Positions 12,342 to 24,200 of a DNA stretch of 64,000 bases are shown piece after piece. Source of the DNA: Corella eumyota. Taxonomy: Eukaryota > Chordata > Ascidiacea > Phlebobranchia > Corellidae. Below the pieces are notes generated by a model. That model was not told where the DNA came from and ran no database searches. It saw only the letters and a program-made list of their open reading frames with translations. Numbering within the stretch: the first letter of the stretch is position 1; every line of letters begins with the position of its first letter. A program made the position numbers and the translations under genes. Where the stretch lies: assembly GCA_963082875.1 (NCBI GenBank), contig OY720097.1:17616501-17680500 (forward strand), read 5' to 3'.

Positions 12342-14691
12342 ATGGAAGATAAAAATGAAAAGACAGCTGAGAAAAGAACCCTTTCCATTGAAAGAGAATA
12401 CTATATACAGCCTGCCGAGCCTCGAAAAAGTCGACGTTCAAATGCTGAAATTCCTAGGCGCAGTTTTTTAGCGGAACCTATGCAAGAAGATTCGTCACTC
12501 TCTTTTTCAGATAGCTATATTTTCCCAAGTATTTATCCTTGTGTTTATAAAAATATATCATCTTATATATTGGAATAGGGATTTTAAATTTTGTTTATAA
12601 TAAATTCAAGAGGAACTGGACACAACATCAGATTTCGATTTTACATCAAAAACCGAACCATCAGCGCCACCAGTAGAATATTTAAAATCGACTGATCAAG
12701 TACTGACTACGATAGCTACAGAACCTCATTCCAAATATAACAGAGATCCAATTTACAATATTGAAGAAAAAGGCAAGAAAAATAATTTTGTTGATTGTTA
12801 TTATAAATTAAATTTTGTTGATTTTTTTGATTTGTCTGACGAGCAATCTTTATTTTATAGATAATGAAAGCAGCACAACAAAAACTAATAAAACACAAGC
12901 ATTAAGTAAGTATTTTGCCTATTTGTTGTAATAGCCTGAACTTAGGCCTAGCTATTTGTTGTAATAGCTTGAACTTTACGATATTTTTTGTTAGGAAAAC
13001 ATCGATTTTCTTTTCCATTTAGAAGAACAAGTTCTCGTTCTAAAGGTATCTCGGTATCTATTCTATTGATAACAACGTTACTATTAGCATTTAAAAAACC
13101 TTTTAATTTTATTTAATAGTAAATCTTTCTGATGGTTTCGAAACTGTTCATACTTTAACAAAATACATCGGACCAGAAGGAGGCAAAATTGAGATTTTTG
13201 GTTGTGTTCTTAATATACCACCTAACGCTTTAAAAAAAGGAGTTGAAATTAGTACAACATGTTGCTACGGAAGCAAAGCATCTCAAGTACATTATACTTT
13301 AAATAAATTAATATACAAGTACATTTCCAAGGGTGTTAAAATAACATTTAGCTCATTAAAAGTTAAGATCGTGTGTGAAAATTTACAAAATTACTATATT
13401 TGCATTATTTTAGGATTCAGATTGTCTTGTTATTACTCCAACGCTGATTTGTAAACCTGATGGAACAAAATTCAAACGTCAGGTAGAGGTAACCTTGCCA
13501 ACATGTTATAGAACGTATTACGATGAAGCCCAGATTAAAGCCAAGGTTAAATAAATGACAAATATGAACAACAAGATATTGTTTATAAGTGAATTGTTAT
13601 TTAAAATTTGTCACTTTTTGATTCCCAGCTTCAAGTATGTCAGGACGGGACAAAGTGGAAAACCTATTCCTCGACTTGGATAAACCAAACTGGTCAAGTT
13701 AAATTCTTTATTCGACATTTTACAGGGTATAAAACAATAGATTTAAACCAACTTTTTTTCACTATTTTCGTTTTGGTCGAAAAAAATGCTATTTTGTTTT
13801 TGTAGATTTCGGACTATTATCAGCAACGCAGTATGGAAATTTTTGGAAAAACGAATGTTTTCTTTATGTTATTTGAGTCCAAATGCCAATGTGCCAATAT
13901 TACGATGGGACATACGAGACGATGTTTCTTGCCATGATACAAAGTTATTGAAGGGGGAAGCATTTAAAGAAACGTTTTGTGTTAGGTAAATATAAAATAT
14001 TTGTAAACGCAATTAACTTTGCAACAGCAAGTAACAAACTGGCTATTTAAACTTTTCTTCACCTACTCGGTTAGAGGGTAATTTCTTTAATTACTATAGC
14101 ACATAGTTTTAAAAGCATATCATTGTTTCAAAAGCATATCATTAGTAATTTTTAAATTTAAATCACATAGATATATATTTTTTATTTTATACATAATAAG
14201 GAAACTGTAAGTAAGCTAAAAAATTAAGTTTAATTTTATTTCAGATGGAAACAAAACTTAGAGCTTAGTATGCGGCATCCTGAATATGCATTTGAGCCAG
14301 AAATCTGGCTGCTACAGGATTTATACAGTCAAAACTCTTCGCAACATCAAGATTTTGTGGTCAAAAAGAATGATGGGCAACATGATGTAGAGTTGGGTGG
14401 TATGAGAAACTTTAAACGATTCATGAAAGTTATTCCGGAAGGCGAAGTTAAAACGGAAGCAGAATTTATTTTTCCACAGCCAAGTAATATTATAATATTA
14501 ACACGAACTTACTTTTTTAACATTTTTTATAGTCGGTATTTTAAAGTCGGTATTTATAGTCGGTATTAAATAGGCTATAATCTAAATACAACAAATGATT
14601 TTTTATTAATTTAGATGCACAGGAGCAAACAGATATTGTCAACAATACTGTTATAAACTATCCCAATATCGAAACAATGACAGTTCGGTAA
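12342..14691 (+). CDS. ZU5-domain protein with possible UPA-like region
   Basis: Ten exons close in phase to 445 residues: 12342-12528, 12611-12772, 12861-12905, 12995-13045, 13120-13286, 13414-13545, 13629-13726, 13806-13985, 14245-14483 and 14615-14691. Residues 1-150 are polar, Ser/Arg-rich and probably disordered. Residues about 150-283 form a ZU5 domain: note GPEGGKIEIFGCVLNIPPNAL near its start and the closing VKFFIRHFTG. ZU5 occurs in UNC5, ankyrins, PIDD and ZO-1, often followed by a UPA domain. Residues about 284-410 lie where UPA would be expected, but the match is weak. There is no signal peptide, membrane segment or death domain, so it is likely cytoplasmic. Intron 2 uses a GC donor at 12773. 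The start codon is the first in-frame ATG of an exon lacking an obvious upstream acceptor. Orthology to a named gene is not clear. Confidence 0.85.
12919..12977. repeat. Intronic tandem duplication, period 33
   Basis: A unit beginning CTATTTGTTGTAATAGC occurs at 12919 and 12952 in intron 3 of the ZU5 gene, with a single difference over about 25 bases. It lies just upstream of the exon starting at 12995. Confidence 0.75.
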
Positions 14692-15074
14692 ACCAAATAT
14701 ATTTCTAATACCAGTTCGGATATTAGGAGATTTAAAAAGACAATATAGCAATTAGCAAGCACATTCTAGTTTTTAGAAAATATAATAAATCACGTATTTT
14801 TGGTGCGTTTTTTTCGATTTAAAATACAGCATACAAAGTAATTCTTTTAAATTATTTCAATGTATATACATGCATATTTTTGTTAACCTATTGGTTTATA
14901 TTAATTTTAAATTAGTAACTACATTTCCTGCTTACTTTAATCATGAGTTCTTTTAGTCATTATACAGTAACGAAAAAAATTGTACTCATTATTTTTTATA
15001 GGCTTAAGCAAAATGCAAAGTTGCTTTTAATATAGTTAATTTTGAAAAATTTTTTCAAATAATAAGCTTACAAA
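14692..15074. other. Short intergenic region between the ZU5 and adhesion GPCR genes
   Basis: This 383-base AT-rich gap separates the stop of the ZU5 gene from the start of the adhesion GPCR, both on the plus strand. It must hold the 3' end of the first and the promoter of the second. No clear TATA element or other site could be singled out. Confidence 0.6.
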
Positions 15075-18000
15075 ATGAATTTGAAAAGCATTTTTTGGTT
15101 ACTTGTCGTGACCAGTAGTTTCGCAAATGCAGTTGGTAAGTATAGGTTTTAAAATTTAAATGAAATTCGTTGTATTGTTGCTTGTATTCAATATGGAGCT
15201 CTGCGCGAAATTCTTAATTTTTAAGCTAAAGGCAGTCTGCAAAAACCATAATACTATAGCTAAGGTTTCAATTTTACATAGAATTTACAAATCCATCTCA
15301 GACAAAAGAATATCTACTTCATAGTTCGTTGTTTAATTACGAGCAAGCAGTTGAGATTTGTAGTACACAGTTTAGAGGGACTCCTGTTATGATAAAGAAT
15401 GAGAGAGATGAAATTGAATTGTATACCGAATATAGGGATCTATATGGCGAGGTAATGTATATTAATATCAATATAACATTTTTTTGATGCTCACTAATAA
15501 GAACCAAATGCTAAGGCACTTGTTGTTTGTTAGACACTACTTTAAAACCGCTACCTCATGTAGTTTGAAAATATTTTAACATCAACCCCTATATTCCATC
15601 AGGGAACATCTATTGCTCTTATAACATGGCATGGTTTAACACGGACGTTAAATACAAGTTGGGTGTACACTGATGGTCAACCACTTGGGGAGTACACGAG
15701 ATGGAGAAATCCAATTGTTTCGAATACACCGCTGTGTTCAGGTCTCTTGTTCCCGCCACCTGATAATAGGAAAAGGCGAGAAAGTGCCGGAATTGATTGG
15801 CTTCCGAAAGGATGCTCGGAGCTGCGAAACGTATTATGCGAAAGAATAAGTATGTAAACACTAATGGAAATTTTACTAACTTTTAATGAATATTTTTTTG
15901 TTTGTTTTAGTTGAAATGCACACCTGGGATTACATTGATAACACGGTAAGAAATTTATATTTAAAAATCTAAGACAAACCCTGTTTAACGTTTTTAATTA
16001 CAAACAGGTTATTGGTTCAACTGCATTAACTAGTCTTATTTTTCCCGGTGTTGTGAGAGCTCTATTGAATGTTACTCTTACAAATATAACTGTGGAAACG
16101 CCCAGAATTGTAAACACATTTATTAATCTGTCCAATGAATCCGCAAACGTAGAGGTAAATTGTTTTGAATAGTTTTACATAACAGTTGTAGATTTATTCG
16201 AATACTATGTGAGCATATTTGACATTTATTAGATAAGCAAGACTTCGATGGATGATATTGTAGCTATTGCCAACATTTTGAACCTTGAACTTTCCAGCAA
16301 CACTTCGATAGCAATAGACAAGGCAACAAAGTTTGAAATAACTGTTGCTTTAGAACGATTTGCTAATCGCGTAACTTTTAATGGAAGCGGGGAAACGTTG
16401 TATTTCAATACAAGTACAATATATATTAGGGTATGTTATATGTTAAACTAAAAACTTGTTATTTGAACACTAATAAAAATTAATATAGATTGATCACACT
16501 CTTGTTATTTAAACACTAATAAAAATTAATATAGATTGATCGTGCAGTTGAGACTAGAAAAAATAAAACAGAATTTCGATATAATTCAACTGCTGAAAAA
16601 TATTTAATTGAGCTTCCTATTACTGAAAACCAAAAAGCTTTTGGAAGTTTTAAAAAAATTATTTCGATATTTTATAGCACTGCATCATTTTTTAAATCAA
16701 ATTTTACAGCGTCCAAGGTAACAAAAACCTTAATCCGATTTTTATTGTAGTAGAAGTATATTAATTAAAAAAAAATAATTTTAAATTTTTTAGGGAATTA
16801 AATACTAAGATTTAATTTTAATTTAACTTAGATGTAGAACTACGTTTTTATTAAAAATTAAAAGAGCATTACCGATTTTTATTGTGTAGGTATTAGGTTT
16901 AAAAATAGACAACCGGGAGCATGTTGATTTAGTTGAACCCGTCTTATTTTTAAATAATCTTAAAAACCCGAAAAGAAATGTAAGTTGTTATTTCATGTAA
17001 TCATATTAGTAATAATATATTCTTACATTTACCTGTTTATTAAATTCTGCATTTTTGATGACGTAGGAAATTGTGTTTCGCGCATGCGCGTCGTGGAATA
17101 GCTCGACTCTTGATTGGGCATTTGATGGTTGCTCATTTGTTCAGGGCACACGAACTTGTCAATGTGATCATCTTACTAATTTTGCTGTTCTTTTTGTAAG
17201 TTATTTCAACAAATTCTAACTAAAAGTTAAATGTAATTTTTACAAAGTTATCTACAATTTACAACTTTATCTTTTTGTTTTAAATAGCAAGTTGAATATG
17301 TGCCAATAGGTCCACAATTCAATCTCACTACCCAAATTATAACAGCTTGTTCGATAGTTGGATTTGGCATAACAGCACTTATATATTTATGTGCCAGGTA
17401 GGTTAACCAATCAACAAACGTTTATATTTAAAAACCCAAAAATTATTTTATTTTATTTTAGTAAGCTCCGCAATTCAAATCCAGGATTTTGTCACATCAA
17501 CTTTTGCCTAACCTTGTTGGCAACTTACCTGGCATTTGGTTTAGGCATTGCCAATACTTACAACACAACAATATGCATAATATCCGCTTCTGTTATTCAT
17601 TATTTCATTATATCGGCTTGGGTATGGATGATGATTGAAGCCATTGTTATTCACCGGTATTTTAAAGCATATTTAATAAAAAAATGAGTCAAACTGTTTA
17701 TGTTTAATTAACGTCCCGAAAAAATATTAAATATTTTACAATATAACATATTAAGCCTTTATTAAAAAAGACACCGTTTAATCTTTTTTGTTTTTTAAGG
17801 ATGTTCGTTAACAAAGAGGTTAATATTAGCACAAGTTTCAAGATATGCACTGGGGTATTTGCTTACACACTTCCCCTGGTGATTGTTGGTGTAACTGTTG
17901 GGCTAACAGTCGGGTTTTTTGATAGAAAACAATCTCGTTCCAACTATTGGGTTAGAGATGATAGTAAGTAATCAAGTTGTAGAAAATTAAATTTTTCAAT

Positions 18001-19144
18001 CTGTTAACCTTTTTTTATATAATTATTAAATATTCTGTATAGAATTTACATTAAGTATATATTGTTACAGGAAATAAAGCTGTTTATAGTTCATCATACG
18101 TAAGTGAGCATTATTGTTGGTTGCACAATGAGGCTTTGCTATATGGATTTTTGGTTGAAATTGCAGTAATATTTGTAATAAACTGTATTATCTACATCAT
18201 TGCATTACACTCTATAACATGTGGACGTGGAAAGGTAAATACAACATGCTTTAACAATAGTCGTTTTAATTAAGATTTACAAGATTTTGCCTAATTTTTG
18301 TTCTCTTAAGTTTCGTTCAACGCGATCTGCTGAAACACAAGGGAGTTATATATTCCGTTCTGCCGTTATAGTAGCTTTACTTGCCCTTGCTTGGTGTTTA
18401 ATAATACCAGTCACATTAACAAGTGCTGATTCGTTTTTATCGCAAGTTACAGCCTATGTATTTGCAACGTTTAGCTTGTTACAGGTAAAAATTGTATAAA
18501 TTATATGTTTTTGAGCGTGTTTTTGAAAGTTTTTTTATTTATTTTGACAGAGTTTAATTATATTTTATCTGCTATGCTTCTATACTAAATCGACCCGGGA
18601 AAAATGGCTTTACCCACTATGCCTAGCGTGTTTGATCATGAAAGCCAAAAAAGTTTCCGCAGTTACCACGCCAGAACCCGAAATACCGGAATATAGTGCC
18701 GGAGTTCAATCTGACGATGGCCCCGTTATATCACCCCCTGACACCAAGGTCCCCCCAAATATTGAAATTACAACTGTAGCGGTACATACAACCGCTCCTT
18801 TGCCGTCACCTCGTCCTTCAAGACCTTCTATTGCTTACGAAAATCGTAAAAGCGCCAGCTTGGAAGACAATATAGATGAAGGCAACAAATTTGAAAACAA
18901 CAAACCTGAAAATACTAAATCACTTCCCCCTAAAGTCTATAACAAAAGAGGTCTTCCTCCTATACCTCCGAGTAGAAAATCTTCAAGGTCAAGTATGGGG
19001 AGCGAAAGTGTTTACGCGGCGCCTGGTATGTCACGGCGACTAAGCGAGGAAGCGATGCTTGAGTCTAGAAGAAGGTTCAGTTTCGGCAGTAAATCAAATA
19101 AAACTGAAACGGAAATAAACCTTGCACCGATTTCCGAAAAGTAA
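15075..19144 (+). CDS. Adhesion GPCR with C-type lectin domain, long C-tail (copy A)
   Basis: Fifteen exons close in phase to 886 residues: 15075-15135, 15282-15451, 15603-15849, 15911-15945, 16008-16154, 16233-16430, 16535-16717, 16890-16979, 17067-17195, 17288-17397, 17462-17656, 17800-17963, 18071-18234, 18311-18484 and 18551-19144. Order: signal peptide 1-19; a divergent C-type lectin domain about 25-159, ending GCSELRNVLCERI and lacking EPN or WND calcium residues; GAIN region to 420 with several N-glycosylation sequons; GPS at about 382-420 with CASW, GC, CQCDHLTNFA, so self-cleavage is expected between L and T; seven membrane segments about 430-705; and a 180-residue cytoplasmic tail rich in Pro and Ser with RRLS and RRFS, typical basophilic kinase sites. 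Cleavage would expose TNFAVLF as the tethered agonist. A likely AATAAA polyadenylation signal is at 19171. The ligand is unknown. The minus-strand gene at 35803-39343 is its paralog. Confidence 0.93.
16455..16541. repeat. Tandem duplication of a 3' splice site, period 46
   Basis: A 41-base unit, including the acceptor and the first exon bases ATTGATC, occurs at 16455-16495 and 16501-16541 with one difference. Only the second acceptor (exon starts 16535) keeps the adhesion GPCR frame open. Use of the first (exon starts 16489) meets an in-frame stop after seven codons. Confidence 0.85.
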
Positions 19145-21270
19145 AATAAGACTAGTGACTTACATGTTAAAATAAACATTTTGTTGTACTGTTCTGGTAT
19201 TTAAATCAATTCTTATGTTAAAACTTGTTTATTTAGGTACGTTTTAAATAATTTGTGTAAATTATTTTTAAATTTCTACTCTAACGACATATATAGAATT
19301 TGTACAGGTTTATATGGTTAACACTTAATAACAAGACAAAAACGCACAGATGAAATTCTTAGTAAGCTTTAAGCCAAAATTTAAAAAAAAACGCAGACGC
19401 TTGCAGGGAAAAACGGACTGTTTTACTTAAACGTCCCTATTGTAATGTAAACTTGTCTGTGGTCTTTCGTATACTAGCCGTATTAATATTTATTAGTATT
19501 TGATTGCGAAAAGTTTCGTACAATCCCCCTAACTCGTATCACGAATACTCAGACAAGTGATAGAGAGAAGGTGTGAACAAGTGACTATAGGTGTAGACAT
19601 GTGAAGATATGCAGATAACAACTTTGAGTAAATAAGAAAATGGCGGATGCGTTACACTATGTTAAAGCTAGACAGGTTTTGTTAAGCTAGTAAACGATAA
19701 TTGTACCTAACATAAAATACTTTTTAAAGCAGGTTTAATTTATATAAAAAGATATTCTTTAAAACCTAACAAAAATGCAAAAAACAATGTAGTTTTAGTA
19801 TGATTAAATTTAAATTAATATCTTTAATCAGTATAAACAGAATGTTATAAGTAGTATTACAAAAAGGTTGAATTGAATATGTTGGATCAACACAAGATGG
19901 CAAAATATTTGAAGAAAGAATCAAAAGCTTCAACTTTTTGGATACAACGTCTCAAACAAGGTACCTCATACTATAGACTAGTAATTGTGTTGCTTAAACA
20001 CAGTTAATTAACTTTTTTGCTGCCTGTGTACTTTGTAATTACGAAAGAATATAGTATACCAAATTGCGCTAAAATTTATTGACGGATTTTCGCGTTAAAA
20101 TGGTATAAGAAATATATTATAATAGAATTTATAAGTAACGTAAAAATAACTACAATATTGTACAATACTGAAATAATGATGACAGATTATTTAACTAAAT
20201 TAAACAGTTTTTATTTGTTCTACGTTTATAAAAATATTGATATAAAAATTAGATATAATATTTGCAATTTAAAGCAATAGAATCAAAATATAAATACAAA
20301 ACAAGAAAAAAATACTATTTTTACGGTACCTAAGATGTTTTAATATATATACAAATATCCTAATATTTTATAGTACGTAAAGGTCTCATTTTACGAAAAT
20401 AATTATTAATAAAAATATATGTTTACTATGTACAAAAGCAATTACGCCTTAAAATTATTTACAAAGCTACAAGGTGTACAGTGGGATAGGGATGTTTAAG
20501 ATATTTACAATATTTCATACAAAATATAAAAAATGTGAATATGCTTAAAAGAAAGCACCACGAGAGTTTAATATAAGTCAGTATATAAATGTTTTTACCA
20601 CAAAAAAATACTAAAATAAGTTTTAATAAAAAGAAAAAGTTATTTTTGATCAAAATTTGTTGGTTCAAATTGTTTAGTTTTAACATTTGTACCAGCCGTC
20701 CTAAAACACTAAAATTATGTTGTTCTACTTATTAAAAACCACTACGACCTAAAACGATAATGTCTCGCCACAGTGGTGTAATAAAATTGCCTTGTTGTGA
20801 TTAGTTGATTAAAAATGTTTGTTTTTAAAGCTTATTTAAAGCTTTGTATCTTTATTACAATGACTTATAGAGACGATTTAGCTTTTATAATATCAAAAAT
20901 TTTGAAAAAATTTTAAATTAATTAGTTTTAGTTTTAATTGGTTTAAAAATATGTTTAATCTTGTAGAGGTAGAACACTGTAAATGGTTATACAAATATTT
21001 AACACAAAAACTATAAGTTTTTAATTTTGTAGTTAACATTGTTATTTTTTAAAAGTTATAAAAATTTGTTGACACGAACAGATAATATATTAAAGTGCTA
21101 GTGTACATAAAATAAAAGAATATACAATGAAAAATTCTCTGCAAAATGTCTTTAATAATTGTCAAAATAAAAGAAAATGTTTAGATACCATTCTTTTCAC
21201 ACTGCATTTTCTTTTGGCAATTTAGGTTGCATATTGAATTTTGTACCGTTCATTCATATTCAAGTTGTCG
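19145..21270. other. Convergent intergenic region, no gene recognised
   Basis: The region lies between the 3' ends of the plus-strand adhesion GPCR and the minus-strand CAP-Gly gene, so it should contain both 3' UTRs. It is AT-rich. A short open frame from an ATG at 19879 (43 codons, lysine-rich start MLDQHKMAKYLKK) has coding-like composition over its first 27 codons, but nothing downstream links to it and it is not called. Confidence 0.5.
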
Positions 21271-24200
21271 TTATTCCCAAGCCATAATCACTTTACTAAA
21301 CGGTGTGAATATTCCTTTGTTTTGAGGGCTAGAAATAAAAATTAAAAATTTAACTTTTGTAATTCGCATAAAAAATACAAATACTATCAGGAGACCTTGT
21401 CTCTAAAAAGTCATAAACTTACCATGTAAAATATTTCTTTCCTTGGAAGGTGCCAGCATGTTTTCCATCTGAAAGTACATCACCATGTTTTGTTAAATCA
21501 AGTTAAAGTAAATCAAACAAAATGACTTGTTTTCAACTTATTTTAAAAATTTTGTTTTCTATAACACTTAGTTACTTATTATTACAACAAAACATAGCTA
21601 ACCATGTCCATCTAATTCGACTCCAATAAAAATCTCGTCTCTGGTCGGTAGATGTCCGATGTAACGAACTGTCCCTCTGCTTAGTTTACCACCGGGTCTT
21701 GTGAATTTAATGCAATAACCCAACATAAGATCTGCTGGTGAACGAGGGGCAAATGCTCTTCTTGGCAAGGATCGTTTTATATTTGTGGGGTATCGACTAT
21801 AATATGGAATGGTTTAGCAAAAAAATCATAAACGCTTAAATTTTCTAATGATTAGATTTTGTGATGTTTAATCACTGTGTTTAAACAACTTGTCATGCGT
21901 TTTATTTACCAAATTTAAATTTAATATCACTTACTCTCTTGCTGTATCTTGTATGTTATTTTGTGTTGAAGTCATTTTTGGACTAAGTGATCGGAACCCG
22001 ATCGGATTAATCGGACTTTGCGATCTTTTATGATGAGAAGAGCGCGTAATTCGATCCCCACTGCTGGCTCTAATACATCCACCTGATTCAGAAGAATCTG
22101 AATATCATTTTTTCATAAATTTAATTTTTACCAAAAGTTGAATATCGTAACTTTTGTTAAATTATTTTGTTTATTCTTTATTGATTTTATAATACTCTTA
22201 CCTGTCAGTTTTCCATTTCGGAAGGCTGGTAAATTTATTTCCACGTCGTCTTCGTCATCGCTGTAACAGTCACGCGGTGGCGCTGTGTGTCCGTTGACGT
22301 GAGGCTGAGGTTTGAGCAACAGTTCGGTGGCGTCGCTGTCGATGGAGTCGGGCGAGTTGGGACCTGGAAAAAATTTGTTTGTTTATTCAACAAATAACGT
22401 TACCAGATTTTCCTTGTTCTCTAGTTCAAAGTACTGGACTTAATTTTTAGAATTTCTTCCGAAAATTAATTGCAAATTAATAAACAGCTACTGAATAACA
22501 ATTTTTCGCCCTTTAAACCATTAAAATAGTATAAAACTTGCTGTTTAGCATTTAACATACGGTTAATTTCTCCTTCCATGTGTTGATTATATCTCTCCAT
22601 TGTCAGATCTCTTATATTGAGAGCAGCTGACGGCGATAAACTTCTTCCGTCTTTCATGATCCGGGATGCGGCGTGACATGACGCAGAGGAAGCCGCCATA
22701 CAATCCCCGACTGGAGATCTTCCGCGCTCCAAAGAACTGGAGAATCTAACTCCGGGCTTAAAATAAAAGATGTAGTTTTAAATTTATAGAAAACTTGACT
22801 TGAAAAGGTCAATGTTATTAAAAACTAAACTTTTAAACTAATTAAATTACATGTTTTTTAAGTAGTGAAATGTTTGAGTTATTTTTTACATAATATACAT
22901 GCAGTAAAATCCAAACCAATTCACACAAACCAAAGAGCTCGAATTTACTTTGGATGCTCCTTTTCCAACTCTTTCGTCTCTTCCTCTTAGCTCCTTCTCT
23001 TCTCCGTAAGCGTGTCTGGAGTAAGGTTTGGGAGAACGGGGTGTCCTCGGAGGACTTATATCTCCGAGTCTTTGTTTTAATCTTCGAACTTCGTCCATTA
23101 GGCGATCGTGTTCCATTTGGTAATATTCAATTTTATTGACAAGATCTTGTCGAGAATCTAAATAAAAACAAACACATTCAAAAACAAACTATTTTTTTAA
23201 AAGTATAAATATACAAAATTTTGTTTTTTTAATTGGGCCTCTTAACTTGCATAGTAAGATAGGACAGTGTTTAGTGACATTTACAGCCTACCTCCAGTTT
23301 TATTTGCTTTAAGTAAATCAATAAATCTTCTTAAATCTCGGATTTCTGCTTTACACTGTCTATTTTCTTCCGTTAATTCGTAACAACGTGATCTTAGATC
23401 CTTTGCCTCGTCTCTAAGTTCTGTTAGTTCTGCTTGGTAGTCAGCTGAGTCAGATTGTAAAAGAAGATTTTCGGCCGAAAGTTCGTGCATTCGATCAAGC
23501 TAAAAATCAACAAATATTGGTTAAAAAAAGGATGATAAAACTAAATTGGTTAAGTAAAGTAAAAAAAGTTAAAACTATTGTAAAGAATGATAAACTTGGT
23601 GTTTTTTGGCAAACTTTTCCTTTTTTTCGTTTTTGTTAACTTTGTTATGTTATCAATTAGTAATAAAACAAAAAACATTTTATTTTTTTTTGTTATTCCA
23701 ATAATTTTCTACCTTTTCCCGCATGATCGTGTTATCCACTTTCAAATCTTCGACCGCTTGCTCGTTGCTCATTCGCATCGAACGGTTTTCTCGCTTGAGT
23801 GAATCGAGTTCTTTCTCCGCTCTCTCGAGTTCACCCGCAGACGACCGGTTTAAGTATTCCAGCTCAGTCACTCTCTCGTGGAGCTCTTCTGCAAGAGAAA
23901 GAAAGAAACAAGTTTAGGTTTAGTGGGAAAACGAGTGAATGGAAATGTGGAAAAGGAGAGACTTAACCCACAATTTCGAAATTCAAGTACAAGTGCGTTG
24001 TTAAGTATCGTTGTAAGAAGGCAACAATAAGTAACAATGTATAAGTAAAATCATACCTCTTCAACTACGAAATAATAAAATTACTTAGCTTGAATAAGGG
24101 TATTTATCTGTCTAGCCTACAATCAAACACGATTTTTGCTATTTCAAAATTGAGTTTTTATACTTATTTGAGCGAGTTAAAAAAATTTCTGATTTTTTGC

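Noticed and set aside
15619-15861. Minus-strand open frame of 80 codons
   Set aside because: It is the antisense of the lectin-domain exon of adhesion GPCR copy A, which keeps frame with its neighbours.
19879-20007. 43-codon frame MLDQHKMAKYLKK..., considered as a first exon
   Set aside because: A donor follows at codon 27, but there is no downstream plus-strand exon to join within a reasonable distance.
22954-23139. Plus-strand open frame of 61 codons
   Set aside because: It is the antisense of a coding exon of the CAP-Gly gene (22949-23157).
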